NCBI GenBank assembly: GCA_000149265.1
Contig: CH003362.1
Span: forward strand, 29,701 to 93,700
From: Ciona savignyi
Taxonomy: Eukaryota; Chordata; Ascidiacea; Phlebobranchia; Cionidae
Direction: 5' to 3'
DNA length: 64,000 nt
Each line of letters starts with the position of its first letter. Positions within the stretch are counted from its first letter, which is position 1. The position numbers and the translations under genes are program-made. The notes beneath the pieces are model-generated. The model was not told where the DNA came from. It ran no database searches and saw only the letters and a program-made list of their open reading frames with translations. This document shows, in pieces, positions 25,501-36,800 of this stretch.

Positions 25501-28500
25501 AATTTCTGCAGATGAGAAAAAACCTGCTGTATTTCACCACCGCACTGCTGTAAACTGTTATGCCGGTTCCTTGTTGTTGTCATTGTTGCAAGGATCCGAA
25601 GACATGGCGTACATTTACAGACACCAGTCAGACCTCACAATAACATGTTTGGCCAAGCGCCAGCTCATCTCGCATGCAGAAGATATTCAGAACTGGCTCA
25701 CACCACTGCAAGAACAGCTTACTGGAGATGTAACTGACATAGAGAAACTAGTCTCCTTTATTAAGTTACGAACTTCGTTGTTGGAATGGATTACCTTTCC
25801 TGAGAGTGGACCTGAACTCTGTATGACACTTCGGCTGCTTTGCTACATTTGTCTGATTGGTAAGTATTAGTTTACAGTTTACACCTACACCTTTTGCTGC
25901 TACACATATTTCAAAACAGATTTTGTAAATCTACATTTTTTAAACAGACACTGATAAAGATTTAAAGGATGATGCTGAGTCCAGGGTTCGAGTTCTTAGT
26001 CTTTTTGCATCTGATGCTCTTAACGTTCTACTTTCATTCATGGACCAGTTACAAAAATGCTTACAGTTTGCATGCCATGGACATCGTGCTATGGCAAGTG
26101 GCATGACACTTACAAGCCACCAAATGATCACTTCTATGACATGCAGAAGTTACAGCCTCCTTCAGCGGATGCTCTCCCATCTTGTCGGAGCAGATATCGA
26201 CAGTAAAATTGTTAATGGGGAGCGGATCACTCTTACTGTCATATCTCTCTACTCTGATCTGCATCTCCTGTTATATCCTTCAGACCCCAATCTTTTGGAC
26301 ACGATCACAGAACAAGCAATCTCAATCATTTCTATCTTCTTCTCTCCATCATCATGTAGTGAGAAATTTCTTTCTACAGAGATGCAGTATAAAGTGCTTA
26401 AACAAGTTACAACATTCGCAGAGAGCCAATGTGACAATTTTCTTCCAACTTTAACCCTGCTATCTCAACTGCTACCACTTCCACTGCCAATAATTGTACC
26501 AGAAGATCCCCCACAGCAAGCACAAGCCATTGTGGTTGCCACCTGTCGTCTGTGGAGCTCAACTATCCCGTCTCACGTTGATGATATTATGGCTCTTCTA
26601 CTCCCATTATCATCTTCCACCTGTCGTCCATTGGTTGAACTTACAATAATAATTGTCCAGCAACTTGCAGACCTATCTTCAACTTTGGCCAACTCACTGG
26701 TGAAAAAGTATATCGAAGAAATGATCCCACTTTCAGTAAGCGCGGTGCTGGCCGAACAGGAAGGCAGTGAGGTACCTCAAGAGGAGAATGGAGAAAAAGA
26801 AATGTTGCTCTCACCGGAGCAAATAACTGTCATCCAGACTTTCGCGGAAATAATCTCTCTTCCAGCTGCCAAAACTGCATTCCTGTGTGCATGCCACAGT
26901 GAACAACAGGGTGTGTTAGACCTCTGGCAGTACGCAACAAACGAGGAGTCCCCAGCAGATGCTGTGGCAGCAATATTGCTCCTTGCATATGTCCTTGTTG
27001 ATGAGGAGACATCACTTCTTCCATTTGATTATACCTTACAAAGCTACGCAAATGCATTACCAGCTGTAGATCAAATTGAAGCAATTGTAACACTTGCGTT
27101 ATCTCAGCTCTTGAACATATCACCTCGTGTGTACAACCGTGCACTGCTTGTTCTCTGTAACTTAACCAGCTCAAGGTAAGTAATATCAAAGCATAGCTGT
27201 GGGAACAGATATTTTAATAAGCTGATTTTCAGACATGGCTTTAACCGAGTAACCATTATATACTCATACTAGCACATTACAATAACTGTCAGATAAAAAA
27301 CAGGTTATAGGATTGGGGTTTGTCCCATTGGAGAGAAATGTATATAAAATGTTATTACACAGAAAATATTTACATTACCTTTCCCCCACAGTCGAGTTAC
27401 TGTAACGGAAGCTATATAAAATGTGTTGAATATGATTTTAGAGGTGCTGCATGTTAATATTGTCCAATGCAGAAGGAATACAAACGAATCTAATAATGTC
27501 TAATAATAATGTTATATAAAAATAATTTTTCTAGTAACAGTCACCAGGTATTTATTCTACAGCATTGGCTTTCCGTATGTTGTGAAACACATCCTTGCCA
27601 AAAGTGACAATTTAAGGAAAGCAATCAATGGGATATGTGATGGGTTTGATGTCAATCAGCCTAAGAGCGTCGATGCTGTATTCCACCTTCTACAATTCGT
27701 GCATTCTCTTCTAACTCCACAATTGGATAATGGACCCAATGAAAAGTTTACTCTAGCACAGTTTAAATCATTGATATCTAGTGATGAAAAAACTGTTGTT
27801 CAAGCTTTTGTAAACCTGGAGAACAAACTTGGGGAGTTAATATGTGAAGAACAAACTTTTTCTGCTCAGTATGCTCTTGCTCTTGATCAATATTCCTCCT
27901 TACGACAAAGTCTTTGTATTGTAGACATTTCAACAACAGAAACCCAGGTTCCTGAGTTCGCTTCACTCCCAGAACCTACTCCCCTAAATGAACAGTTCAT
28001 TGGTCGACCTATGTTTGCATATGGAAATCATGACGCTATTTTGGCAACGCGGCAGGCTCTCACAGCACCACCGTCTCAACAATTAAATTTAGATAACCAG
28101 GATGATTATCGGGTAGTAGAGTGTGACTTGATAGCTACTGCTGAAAATTTTTGTCCAGGATATGATCTTGCGGAACAGGTGAACAAACTTGCGAAATCGA
28201 GCGGACTGCAAGACGAGGTTGAGGAGTCCGAAGCTGCCGCTGCAGCTCGTGCCAAACGTCGCCAGAAAGTTGAGGCTTTCTCCGCTCGTTTTGGAAAGAC
28301 AATGAATTTCATTAAGCGATCACACGGCCTGCTGGTAACTCAGCGACCAGGACGAGGAAGGGGTCGCGGTAATCCAAGTAACCGACCTTACGATCTATTT
28401 CGTCATAGAAAGCAAAACACGAGTCGGCCTCCCTCCATGCACGTCGATGATTTTCTTGCTGCTGATGAGCAGCAACAGCAAATTGAAGAAAACACTTACT

Positions 28501-29039
28501 TCAAACCACCCGCTCCTCTCCCTTTAACAACTGCTCCACGAAGGACAAGTCAACCGTCTTTTAAACGCGAATTTATGCCAAGGGGGCGGGGCAGTCGTGG
28601 AGGATCGTCGAGAAACGGTTCTACAACATCAAGGGGCAGCTTTTCCCGTTTTGGAAGCACAAACTGTTTACAGGGAAAAATAAAGTCGAAATCCCCAAGC
28701 AGCAGTGGTAATGGCCGTATTAGCCGAATCCCCGATAGGTTCCGTGGTCCAGATAACACAACTCGAATCACAAGCCGACTTAGTTTCTCTCCGAGAGAGG
28801 GTTATAAAACAAACAAAACGCAAAACCCACCTTGGGGAATTTCCAGAAATTTTTCTCCTGGTTCAGCGTCTTTCAGGGGTCGGGGTTCAAAATATTCTCA
28901 TCGGGGATTCAGAAACACGTCTGCCACCCAGTTCCAATCGCCTGGTCCAGGAAAGCCTTGGGGTTTGGTTTCAAGAAGAGGACGCGGCTTTATGAAAACC
29001 AGGGGCCGAGGAAAACATTCTCGTTCAATCACCCATTGA
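19530..29039 (+). CDS. VIRMA: VIRMA (virilizer), m6A methyltransferase complex scaffold
   Basis: Large scaffold of the nuclear m6A writer (METTL3-METTL14 with WTAP), which guides mRNA methylation and alternative polyadenylation. Exons: 19530-19687, 20113-20938, 21186-21358, 21680-22598, 23641-23805, 24258-24484, 24872-25449, 25512-25859, 25948-27175, 27563-29039. All are GT-AG and keep frame, giving 2032 residues (human about 1812). The N-terminus MKLIFCDTFHQEPP and RFPC-like EFPCAVVLEEIRIVPRGARV match the VIR_N domain. An acidic segment (EEEEEYSNEEE) follows. The middle has long helical repeat blocks, including LLSQLLPLPLP. The C-terminus has the diagnostic FRHRKQNTSRPPSMHVDDF block followed by RGG/RG repeats, ending at TGA 29037-29039. 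A family A hAT MITE sits in the intron after exon 21680-22598. It may share a transcript with TAF1A upstream. Confidence 0.95.
22832..23571. mobile_element. hAT-type MITE, family A, long copy, in a VIRMA intron
   Basis: 740 bp. Starts CAGGGGTGGGCAAC and ends GTTGCCCACCCCTG, perfect inverted ends. The 8-bp target duplication CCCTAGTA flanks it (22824-22831 and 23572-23579). The subterminal GGGCCGG-rich stretches are typical of hAT elements. Minus-strand open frames inside it show no transposase motif that I can recognise. Confidence 0.92.
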
Positions 29040-29091
29040 AGAGTGAACATGTAAAATTCTGTGCCAATTACGCATAAAGATTAAATGGCGG

Positions 29092-29097
29092 AATAAA
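29092..29097 (+). terminator. Poly(A) signal AATAAA of VIRMA
   Basis: AATAAA 53 bp after the VIRMA stop, giving a very short 3' UTR. Confidence 0.65.
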
Positions 29098-29099
29098 AT

Positions 29100-30406
29100 A
29101 AACATTGTATTATTAAAGACTTGTGAACCGTTGCATATTTAATTAACCGTTTTTATTTTGTGCCTTGTCTGGTATTAGGCGATCCAAATATCCCCCATAT
29201 CGTCGTTCTATGATCACATTTGCCTTATTAATGTTTGCAGAGTGATACGCCGATAAGGATGCAAGTTACCTTCAAAACTTTAGTCGGTTTTGTTTAACGA
29301 ATCTAAATTCCATGGAATGATTATGGTTCAGCGCTTCCTGTATGCTAGCTATCTGTGGGGATGTTGTGCGTACAGACTGATGTCAGTAAACCGAATGGTC
29401 GTAGGAATGCGGACAAAACGACTATTACGTATATCAGCGTTAGAACGCCAATATAGTTTAGTTTTAGTTTATTTATTTTTTTGCCCCAGTATTAAAAATG
29501 GCAAACGAATCAAATCACGCCACAGGAACAGAAAAAGACGGCAAAACGAACAGTGGTTAAAACACGTCATTAAAAAAGGGTATAATTTAACAAGTATATA
29601 TAGCGGCCGCCAAACCTAAGCAAAAAAAAACAACAATAAGCAAACAAAATTTAATTAAGACCAAAACAACTTAATATAAAGCCCTGAAGAAGAGTGTGCG
29701 ATAAAGCGCGACCACTACTAATGGGGAGCCGGCTTTAGGAGAAGATGTGGTCCAAAAGCGTTGACCAGAGTGAAAAAAAAACTAAAATAAAATTCCACTA
29801 ATGTCAGTTGACACTATTAAATTTAAGCGAACTACCGGGGCATATTTACATTAAATATTATCATTATTATACACAAATTGCATAACACTAATGCATTTGA
29901 TTTAATGCTTATGTGTAAAAATGAGCACTACAGTAGTGTACCATAAATACAACAAAAACAAACAAAATGTTAAAATAAATAAGAAAAAATAAATAAAAGT
30001 ATTAAATATTGCAGCAAGGATCCGATTTTATTAATGCATTTTTGTTGTGACACATTAGTTTAAAGTTGACTACCATTTTCATCCAGAGATCACACTGCCA
30101 ACTATCGAAGAGTAAAAGAAAGGAGAAAGTAGCCACACACAAAAAAAACGCACGACCTTCTCCTTGTTAAGAAAATTTCGATGTCCGGATATCTGAAATA
30201 ATAATGTCTTGACTGTAGAGTTGTAAAATTGCTACAAGACAGTAAAGAAATCAAAGAATCGATAGAAATAAAAACAGATTAGGGGACAGGGCGTTGTGCA
30301 ATCAGTGTAAAACCCAAAAACAAGTAAATAAGACCAAGGTAATAAGCTTTAAAATTCAAAAGTCTGTTAAGGCCGGCAAAAAAACTTTCCACAGAAAAAC
30401 AAAACC
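29100..30406. other. Intergenic DNA with no recognised feature
   Basis: An open frame at 29290-29619 is basic and low-complexity toward its end and has no recognised family. Nothing else stands out. Confidence 0.45.
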
Positions 30407-32303
30407 AACTAGAGAGTGTCAACCACGTGTTTAACCACCACTATTTGTAAACCACATGTTGTAGGCCATATACTCATGCTACAGGGTCCCTAACCACAAT
30501 TTGTATTTCATACACTGAGTATATGTAGTTTGTTTCTGCAAGCATAAACGCATGGGTCCCAGAGTTATCAAGCCAAACTTCTTTTCCATGTGTAGTTAAA
30601 AAAGAATAAACGTTTTAAATTTACGAACATTTTCACCACAAATATTTTAAATTAAACCTTCTTTTCAAGCGCTGAAGTGAAATGAAGCTAAATTGCCAAA
30701 ACAGCCTGATTTAGTTTTTTATGTGTCAGGGAATTCCCCTAGGTTTAGTAGATAAGTTTCTGTTTTTACATATGTGGGTCATGTTATGTAACAATTCTTA
30801 AAGTTTTAATCTGATTTGTCGACTGCTTGTCTTATTTGTCAGTGCGATATGGCATGCCAGTCACAAACGTAATTCAGGAACATATCGTCGTTTTTAACGT
30901 AATTACCCTAACTAAATGTTTTCTTTCTTTTAATTGGCACAAAGTGTCTAATAGTCCAACATTTCGCCAAATCTGATCAAAATTAGAGCAGCCGTTCCAG
31001 CGCTATATGCCCCAAAAAGCTAATTTATTGGAAAAAAAACCTTTTGGATTTTAACGTCTTAGGGGAATTTCCCTGGATTCATTACCCACAATTTTGGTTT
31101 CTTCGTATCTAAACCATGTTCTCTTACAAATGTCAAATTTTCATTACGATTCCAATATTCCTTTTGGCAGATGTCGGGGCGACATGGCATGCTTGTCACA
31201 ATCATGATTTGAGAACAAAATCTTATTTTTAGGGTATTTCCCTAAGTACTTTTTTTATTTCTTCTAAGTGTTAAATCAGTGACTAATGCACTTACATTCT
31301 ACCAAATCTTATTCAAATTGGAGCAGCTGTTTAAGCGCTATGCCACAAAAAGCTAATTTTTTTAATAAAAAATACCGTTTTGGTTTTTAACCTCCCAGGG
31401 GAATTCCCCTTGATTTATCACTCAACATTTTGGTTTCTGCATATCTAGACCATGTTGTCTAACAAATGGCTAAGTTTCATTACGATTTCAATATTCCTTT
31501 TGGTAGATGTCGGGGCGACATGCCATGCCTGTCACAATCATGATTTGAGAACAAAATCTTATTTTTAGGGTATTTCCCCAGGTAAATTTTTTATTTTTTC
31601 CAAGTGTTAAATTAGTGTCTAATGCATTTACATTCTACCAAATCTTATTCAAATTGGAGCAGCTGTTTAAGCGCTATGCCACAAAAAGCTAATTTTTTTA
31701 TATAAAAAATACCGTTTTGGTTTTTAACCTCCCAGGGGAATTCCCCTTAATTTATCACTCAACATTTTGGTTTCTGCATATCTAGACCATGTTGTCTAAC
31801 AAATGGCTTAATTTTATTACGATTCCATTATTCCTTCTGGTAGATGTCGGGGCGCCATGCCATGCCTGTCACAATCATGATTTGAGAACAAAATCTTATT
31901 TTTAGGGTATTTTCCTAGGTAAATTTTTTATTTTTTCCAAGTGTTAAATCAGTGTCTAATGCACTTACATTCTACCAAATCTTATTCAAATTGGAGCAGC
32001 TGTTTAAGCGCTATGCCACAAAAAGCTAATTTTTTTTATAAAAAATACCGTTTTGGTTTTTAAACTCCCAGGGGAATTCCCCTTGATTTATCACCCAAAA
32101 TTTTGGTTTCTGCATATCTAGACCATGTTGTCTAACAAATGGCTAAGTTTCATTACGATTCCATTATTCCTTTTGGTAGATGTCGGGGCGCCATGCCATG
32201 TCTGTCAAACCTTTGACGAAGAAAAAAAAGAAAAAAAAAAAAAAAAGAAAAAAAAAAAACGGACAAAAACAATATGTGTCCCAATTTTTCAATTGGGACC
32301 CAT
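30407..32303 (+). mobile_element. Satellite-bearing repeat element, copy 1 (Helitron-like end)
   Basis: Starts AACTAGAGAGTGTCAACC, shared with 60852. A unique lead of about 430 bp is followed by about five tandem monomers of about 337 bp; the marker AGATGTCGGGGCG recurs near 31169, 31505, 31842 and 32178, with a diverged one near 30838. It then has an A-rich tract and a hairpin close to the 3' end (stem GTCCCAATT at 32278-32286, partner AATTGGGAC at 32291-32299). Internal satellite plus a 3' hairpin resembles non-autonomous Helitron/Helentron elements, but no CTRR end is clear. Confidence 0.6.
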
Positions 32304-32837
32304 AAATATGCAACGACTTACCAAGTAAGATAGAGCACAGTAATAAACATAAGCATAAATAAAACTTGTGTATGTGTAAAAAAATCCATATTGTTAACAT
32401 GAACAAGAAGACGGTAATTTCCCTGGGTAATCAGGATTTTAAAAAAATCTGGAAACTATTTATGCATGTGACTTTATTAGGGAAATGAGTTAAACTTTAC
32501 ATTTTAACAAATAAATGTCATTATCTATGTGCTCCACAAATAATTTTTTTCACTTTCGTCAACTAAATTTTACGTCCTATTCTAATTATATATCAAAAAC
32601 GTACACGTTCGTTTAAACACACAGTCTAACAATACATTCACGCCCACGAATATTGATCTTTTAAACATTTACGCCAAGTTTTAAGACGAAAACTTAATTG
32701 AAGCTGCGCGTCCACCACACGACATAAGCATAACGTTGTATATGGCACGCATAACTTAGAATCATAAGGGCAAAATATCGTAAGAGTTAATATTTTTTGG
32801 CACGGAGATAATTGCCGTATCAGACCGTATAGACTTA
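32304..32837. other. Intergenic DNA with no recognised feature
   Basis: AT-rich, with no open frame of note and no repeat match seen. Confidence 0.4.
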
Positions 32838-33132
32838 AATGGATGGGAAAACGCAAGGGGCACGATCAATTCTCAGATTACCTCGCGAACACGTTTAGGA
32901 GCGTTCTCACATACGACTAATTGTAGGACGACGCGACCTCGTCGGGTTGTCAGAGCTATTTCAATGTGTTTTGTATAATTTAGACGAATTTTCAATTTAT
33001 ATGGAACTCTTTAAAATCCACAAGGTTGGACATGTCCACTAAAGACATATCTGACTAGCTGGCGATCAGTATTGAACCTGTAACGTTTCGGATGAAAGGC
33101 GACACACTAACCCATCAAGTTATTCGGTCAGA
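32838..33132 (-). mobile_element. Degenerate SINE copy
   Basis: Minus-strand match to the SINE from head (GTTAGTGTGTCGCCTTTCAT, then CAGGTTCAATACTGATCGCC, a B-box-like stretch) to near the tail (TTTTCCCATCC). It is diverged with no clear target duplication. Confidence 0.65.
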
Positions 33133-33806
33133 TCATACGTTGAAGTATATTTTTTTGATTTTGGGGAATAGTAAACCAAGTTATTTTGGACCCAATTTTA
33201 TTTTCTGAATTCATTTTATAAATCCCCATTTTTTAGTTTGAAATAAATTGTATTTCCGAGATATTGGCTATCAAATATTATCCGAGTTAAAACTTCCAAG
33301 AACGGGTTACTTTTTGCAGGGTCGATAAAAACTGCAGTGACTGCAAAGTAAACCACCAACAATTCGGTCAGCATTACTGCCAGTTTTAACCTGATTGAAT
33401 ATTTCCTTCTGGCTGAACAGTCGTATGACCAGACATGTCTGTGACGAGCAATATTCATAAAAAAATTAAACTGTATATGTCTCCTTTAATTTCGAAGGTA
33501 ACACATAATCATGACTGAAGCAGCGAGTCACCATACATATATGTAATTTAAATTCTTGTTAGTTCTCATACGATATTACCACCTTAGGAGATAAAAGCCA
33601 TACTTGTATGTAGCCCCCGAGATGATATGTAATAATGACATATGTCGATAATAAAGTGTCTATCCGACCATATAAAGTTTGACGCCGGGGATTTACCTAA
33701 AAAATTCCCCACAGTTCAGAGAAATGTGTTTTCTACTTTCTAGTCGTTTGAAGCGATGATATTTTAGGTATTTTGACATTATACATTTTATAAGCAACCG
33801 AGTAAA
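33133..33806. promoter_or_regulatory. Upstream region of GFM2
   Basis: No coding signal or clear promoter element. The 5' UTR and promoter of GFM2 should lie here because the ATG is at 33807. Confidence 0.35.
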
Positions 33807-36800
33807 ATGATTTTTAAGAATAATAGTAAGCTGTTGACACGAGTTTGTCAAATTGTGCTGAACCGTCGAAAATCGTCATCAAAAATACGAAACATTGGAA
33901 TAATGGCTCACATAGATGCGGGCAAAACTACTACGACAGAACGTATGCTGTTTTACTCAGGCTATATAAATAAAATGGGAGGTAAGAAAAAATAATTGAT
34001 CTATGGTAGCCTATTTTTTCAATTTTGGACGTAGATTCACCCTGCTTCTGCCCATATACATAATTTCACAGATCCGTTAATGAGTAAACACAAACGACAT
34101 TATCACAAGCACAATCGTGAGATTACCTTAAGCTATTTCAGTCTAACCAATAATCCATTAGGTTGCTTGGCTTTACCGCTTTCTCAACTTACCCTATACC
34201 TACCTAAGCCCTGTGTACAGCACTTTACCTGGTTGTACGCACGCGAATACCTAATAAAATACTTGACCCCTGTTTACCCCTTGTCTTACCCTTGTTATCA
34301 CCCGTCTAAAGTTAGAACGCCGCTACAAGTTTGTCTGTCCGGTTAGTCTAGCGGTTCAGTGCGAAGCCTTTCAAGCGAGAGGCTGCAGGCTCGAAACTGG
34401 TCGCTAGCTAGTCGGTTGTGTCTTTGGTCAAGTCAGTTAATGGACATTGCATGAACCCAGCGGATTAATGGGTTCTACCAAATTGAAGGAATGTGTGAAT
34501 CATACACAACACACTGCAATATCTCCGGTAACCTGAGAGTACACGCGAGGTGATCTGACGATTGCCCGTGTGTTAACCCCCTTGGTTTTCCCATTCACAG
34601 GAATAAACATGAATATCTTATCCTATCCTAAGTGGTTGACCATGGTTGACCATCAAGTAACTTACCAAAGGACACAACCATAAAGCCAGCAGCTGGCTTT
34701 GATCAACCTTTCAGTGGCCTGCAGACCGCTGATGCTTTATCCGATTAAACTTACCAACCGAACTATTTGTTTTTTAATAATGCTGCTAAATAATTTACAA
34801 TTATTATAATTTACAACAATTACAGATATGTTACCTGTACTGGTACCGTATGTAATATAGTTTGTATTACAGTATTAAAATTTGCACTATACATTTTTTT
34901 AACCAAAGCAGTAAGATGTATTGAATGTAAACGGAATCTGATAATGAAAAACTTAGTGTTATCCCTGCTATTCTACAGATATTGACAGTGGAAATACCGT
35001 TATGGACTACCTTCCCACTGAAATAGAGCGGGGGATTACTGTACAAAGTGCAGCAATATCATTTAACTGGGATAATACTGAAATAAACCTTATTGACACA
35101 CCAGGCCATGTGGATTTCACTATCGAGGTGGAAAGAGCGCTAAGGGTGTTGGATGGTAGGCATATTAGGTCAAACATATACTTTTTACTTCTACACTTGT
35201 TATTAAAGCTATGTATATTGTTTATTCTCTCATCCATATTTTAATATAATATGTTGGGTAGAAGTACTACATTTATAAGTAATAAATGGTTCGTTCCTAA
35301 TTTACTAAAGTTTAAAAGCTAATATCTTTAAACAACAGAAGTAGTGCACTATTGACAGCAAATAAAAGTGTAATTAAATTAAAAAACCTTTAAATTCACC
35401 CTGTAATATTGTGTAGAAACAGTTTAGACTGTTTTTTTTAATATTTAAACAAATTCATTTAGAAACTGGTTTTATTTATACCAAAAAAACATTAACATTA
35501 TATATTTTAGATATATAAGAAAATTTTGTTGACATATATTGTCTTGGTATTGCCTTGTTCACAACTTATATAGTCAGCTTGATTTAGCAGTGTTATTTAG
35601 ACCAAAAATAGCCGGGTGAAACCGAGCAATCCAAGCAAGTCAAAAGTAATAATTTATATATTAAATTTCAGTATGGTATTAAATAAAACTAGCCATTCTG
35701 GTTTTGTATCTTTATGTATCTTTAGTTATTGGAACTTCTAGTGACGAAAAATATTCTTTTTACACATCTCTAGGTGCTGTTGCTATATTTGATGGCTCTA
35801 GAGGGGTGGAGGCTCAGTCACGAATGGTTTGGTTGCAAGCAGACCGGCATAATATTCCTCGCTTAGCATATATAAACAAAATGGACAAAACCGAAGCTAA
35901 CTTTGCAGCTTCAGTGGATTCCTTGAAGCGTCAATTAAAAGCAAACACATTGATATTGCAGGTTAGGAGTAATTCATGGAAGTGTAAGATATTCATCAAT
36001 ATTATTTTTTAAAATGCATTTACCATAAATAATGGGTGTGCTTGTATGCATTGTCATGTTTTAACTTTAACTCTCTTGTAAGTTTTAAGTGTAAGTTACA
36101 ATTTTTATTTTTTATCGAATTGAATTCATACTCCTTTGACACCTTTTATTTGCATTTGTTGGGAGAGTTTTGTCCACTGGGTGGGAATTGGAAAATATTA
36201 CAATTTATCATCGTATTTTATCTTTTAGCTGCCAGTATTTCAAGCTAACCAGTTTGTTGGTGTTATTGATTTGATCACTATGGAAAGAATAGAATGGGAC
36301 ATGCAAGTGGTCAGCCCCAACCAGAATGGTAGGAATTGCACCATCCATAAACTAACAAACAAAGATAAAGAATGGGAGACCATGCTGTCAGCTAAATCAA
36401 GTATTATTGAACAGGTGTGTTTTGGTATTTTATTACACTTCCACATGTGGAATAATGTGTCAAGAGCTTGGTAGGGTTGCACTCCACGAAGGACAATGTA
36501 CACAATGCCAACCCTGAATTTTGAGGCTATGAGTATATGGTGTTCAAGAAAATAACAATATTAGTTTTTACTATACACTATCTAATTGTCTATCTAATTT
36601 AAATGGCCATATTTGTCCATTAAGGTGACACTTGAAAAAGTCCTGTCGGTGTTTGGTCATTTAAAGAATTGCATTTCATTATGTTTTTGAGGGGAATCTA
36701 ACCTTCCGATAATACCACTGAGAATCTGCCCTCGCATATGTAAATTGTTTTAATAAACCTATTAAATTAATTGAGTTGAATTACAGCTGTTGCTTAAATA

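Noticed and set aside
32125-32328. Lys-rich open frame
   Set aside because: Produced by the A-rich tract and hairpin of the satellite-bearing element.
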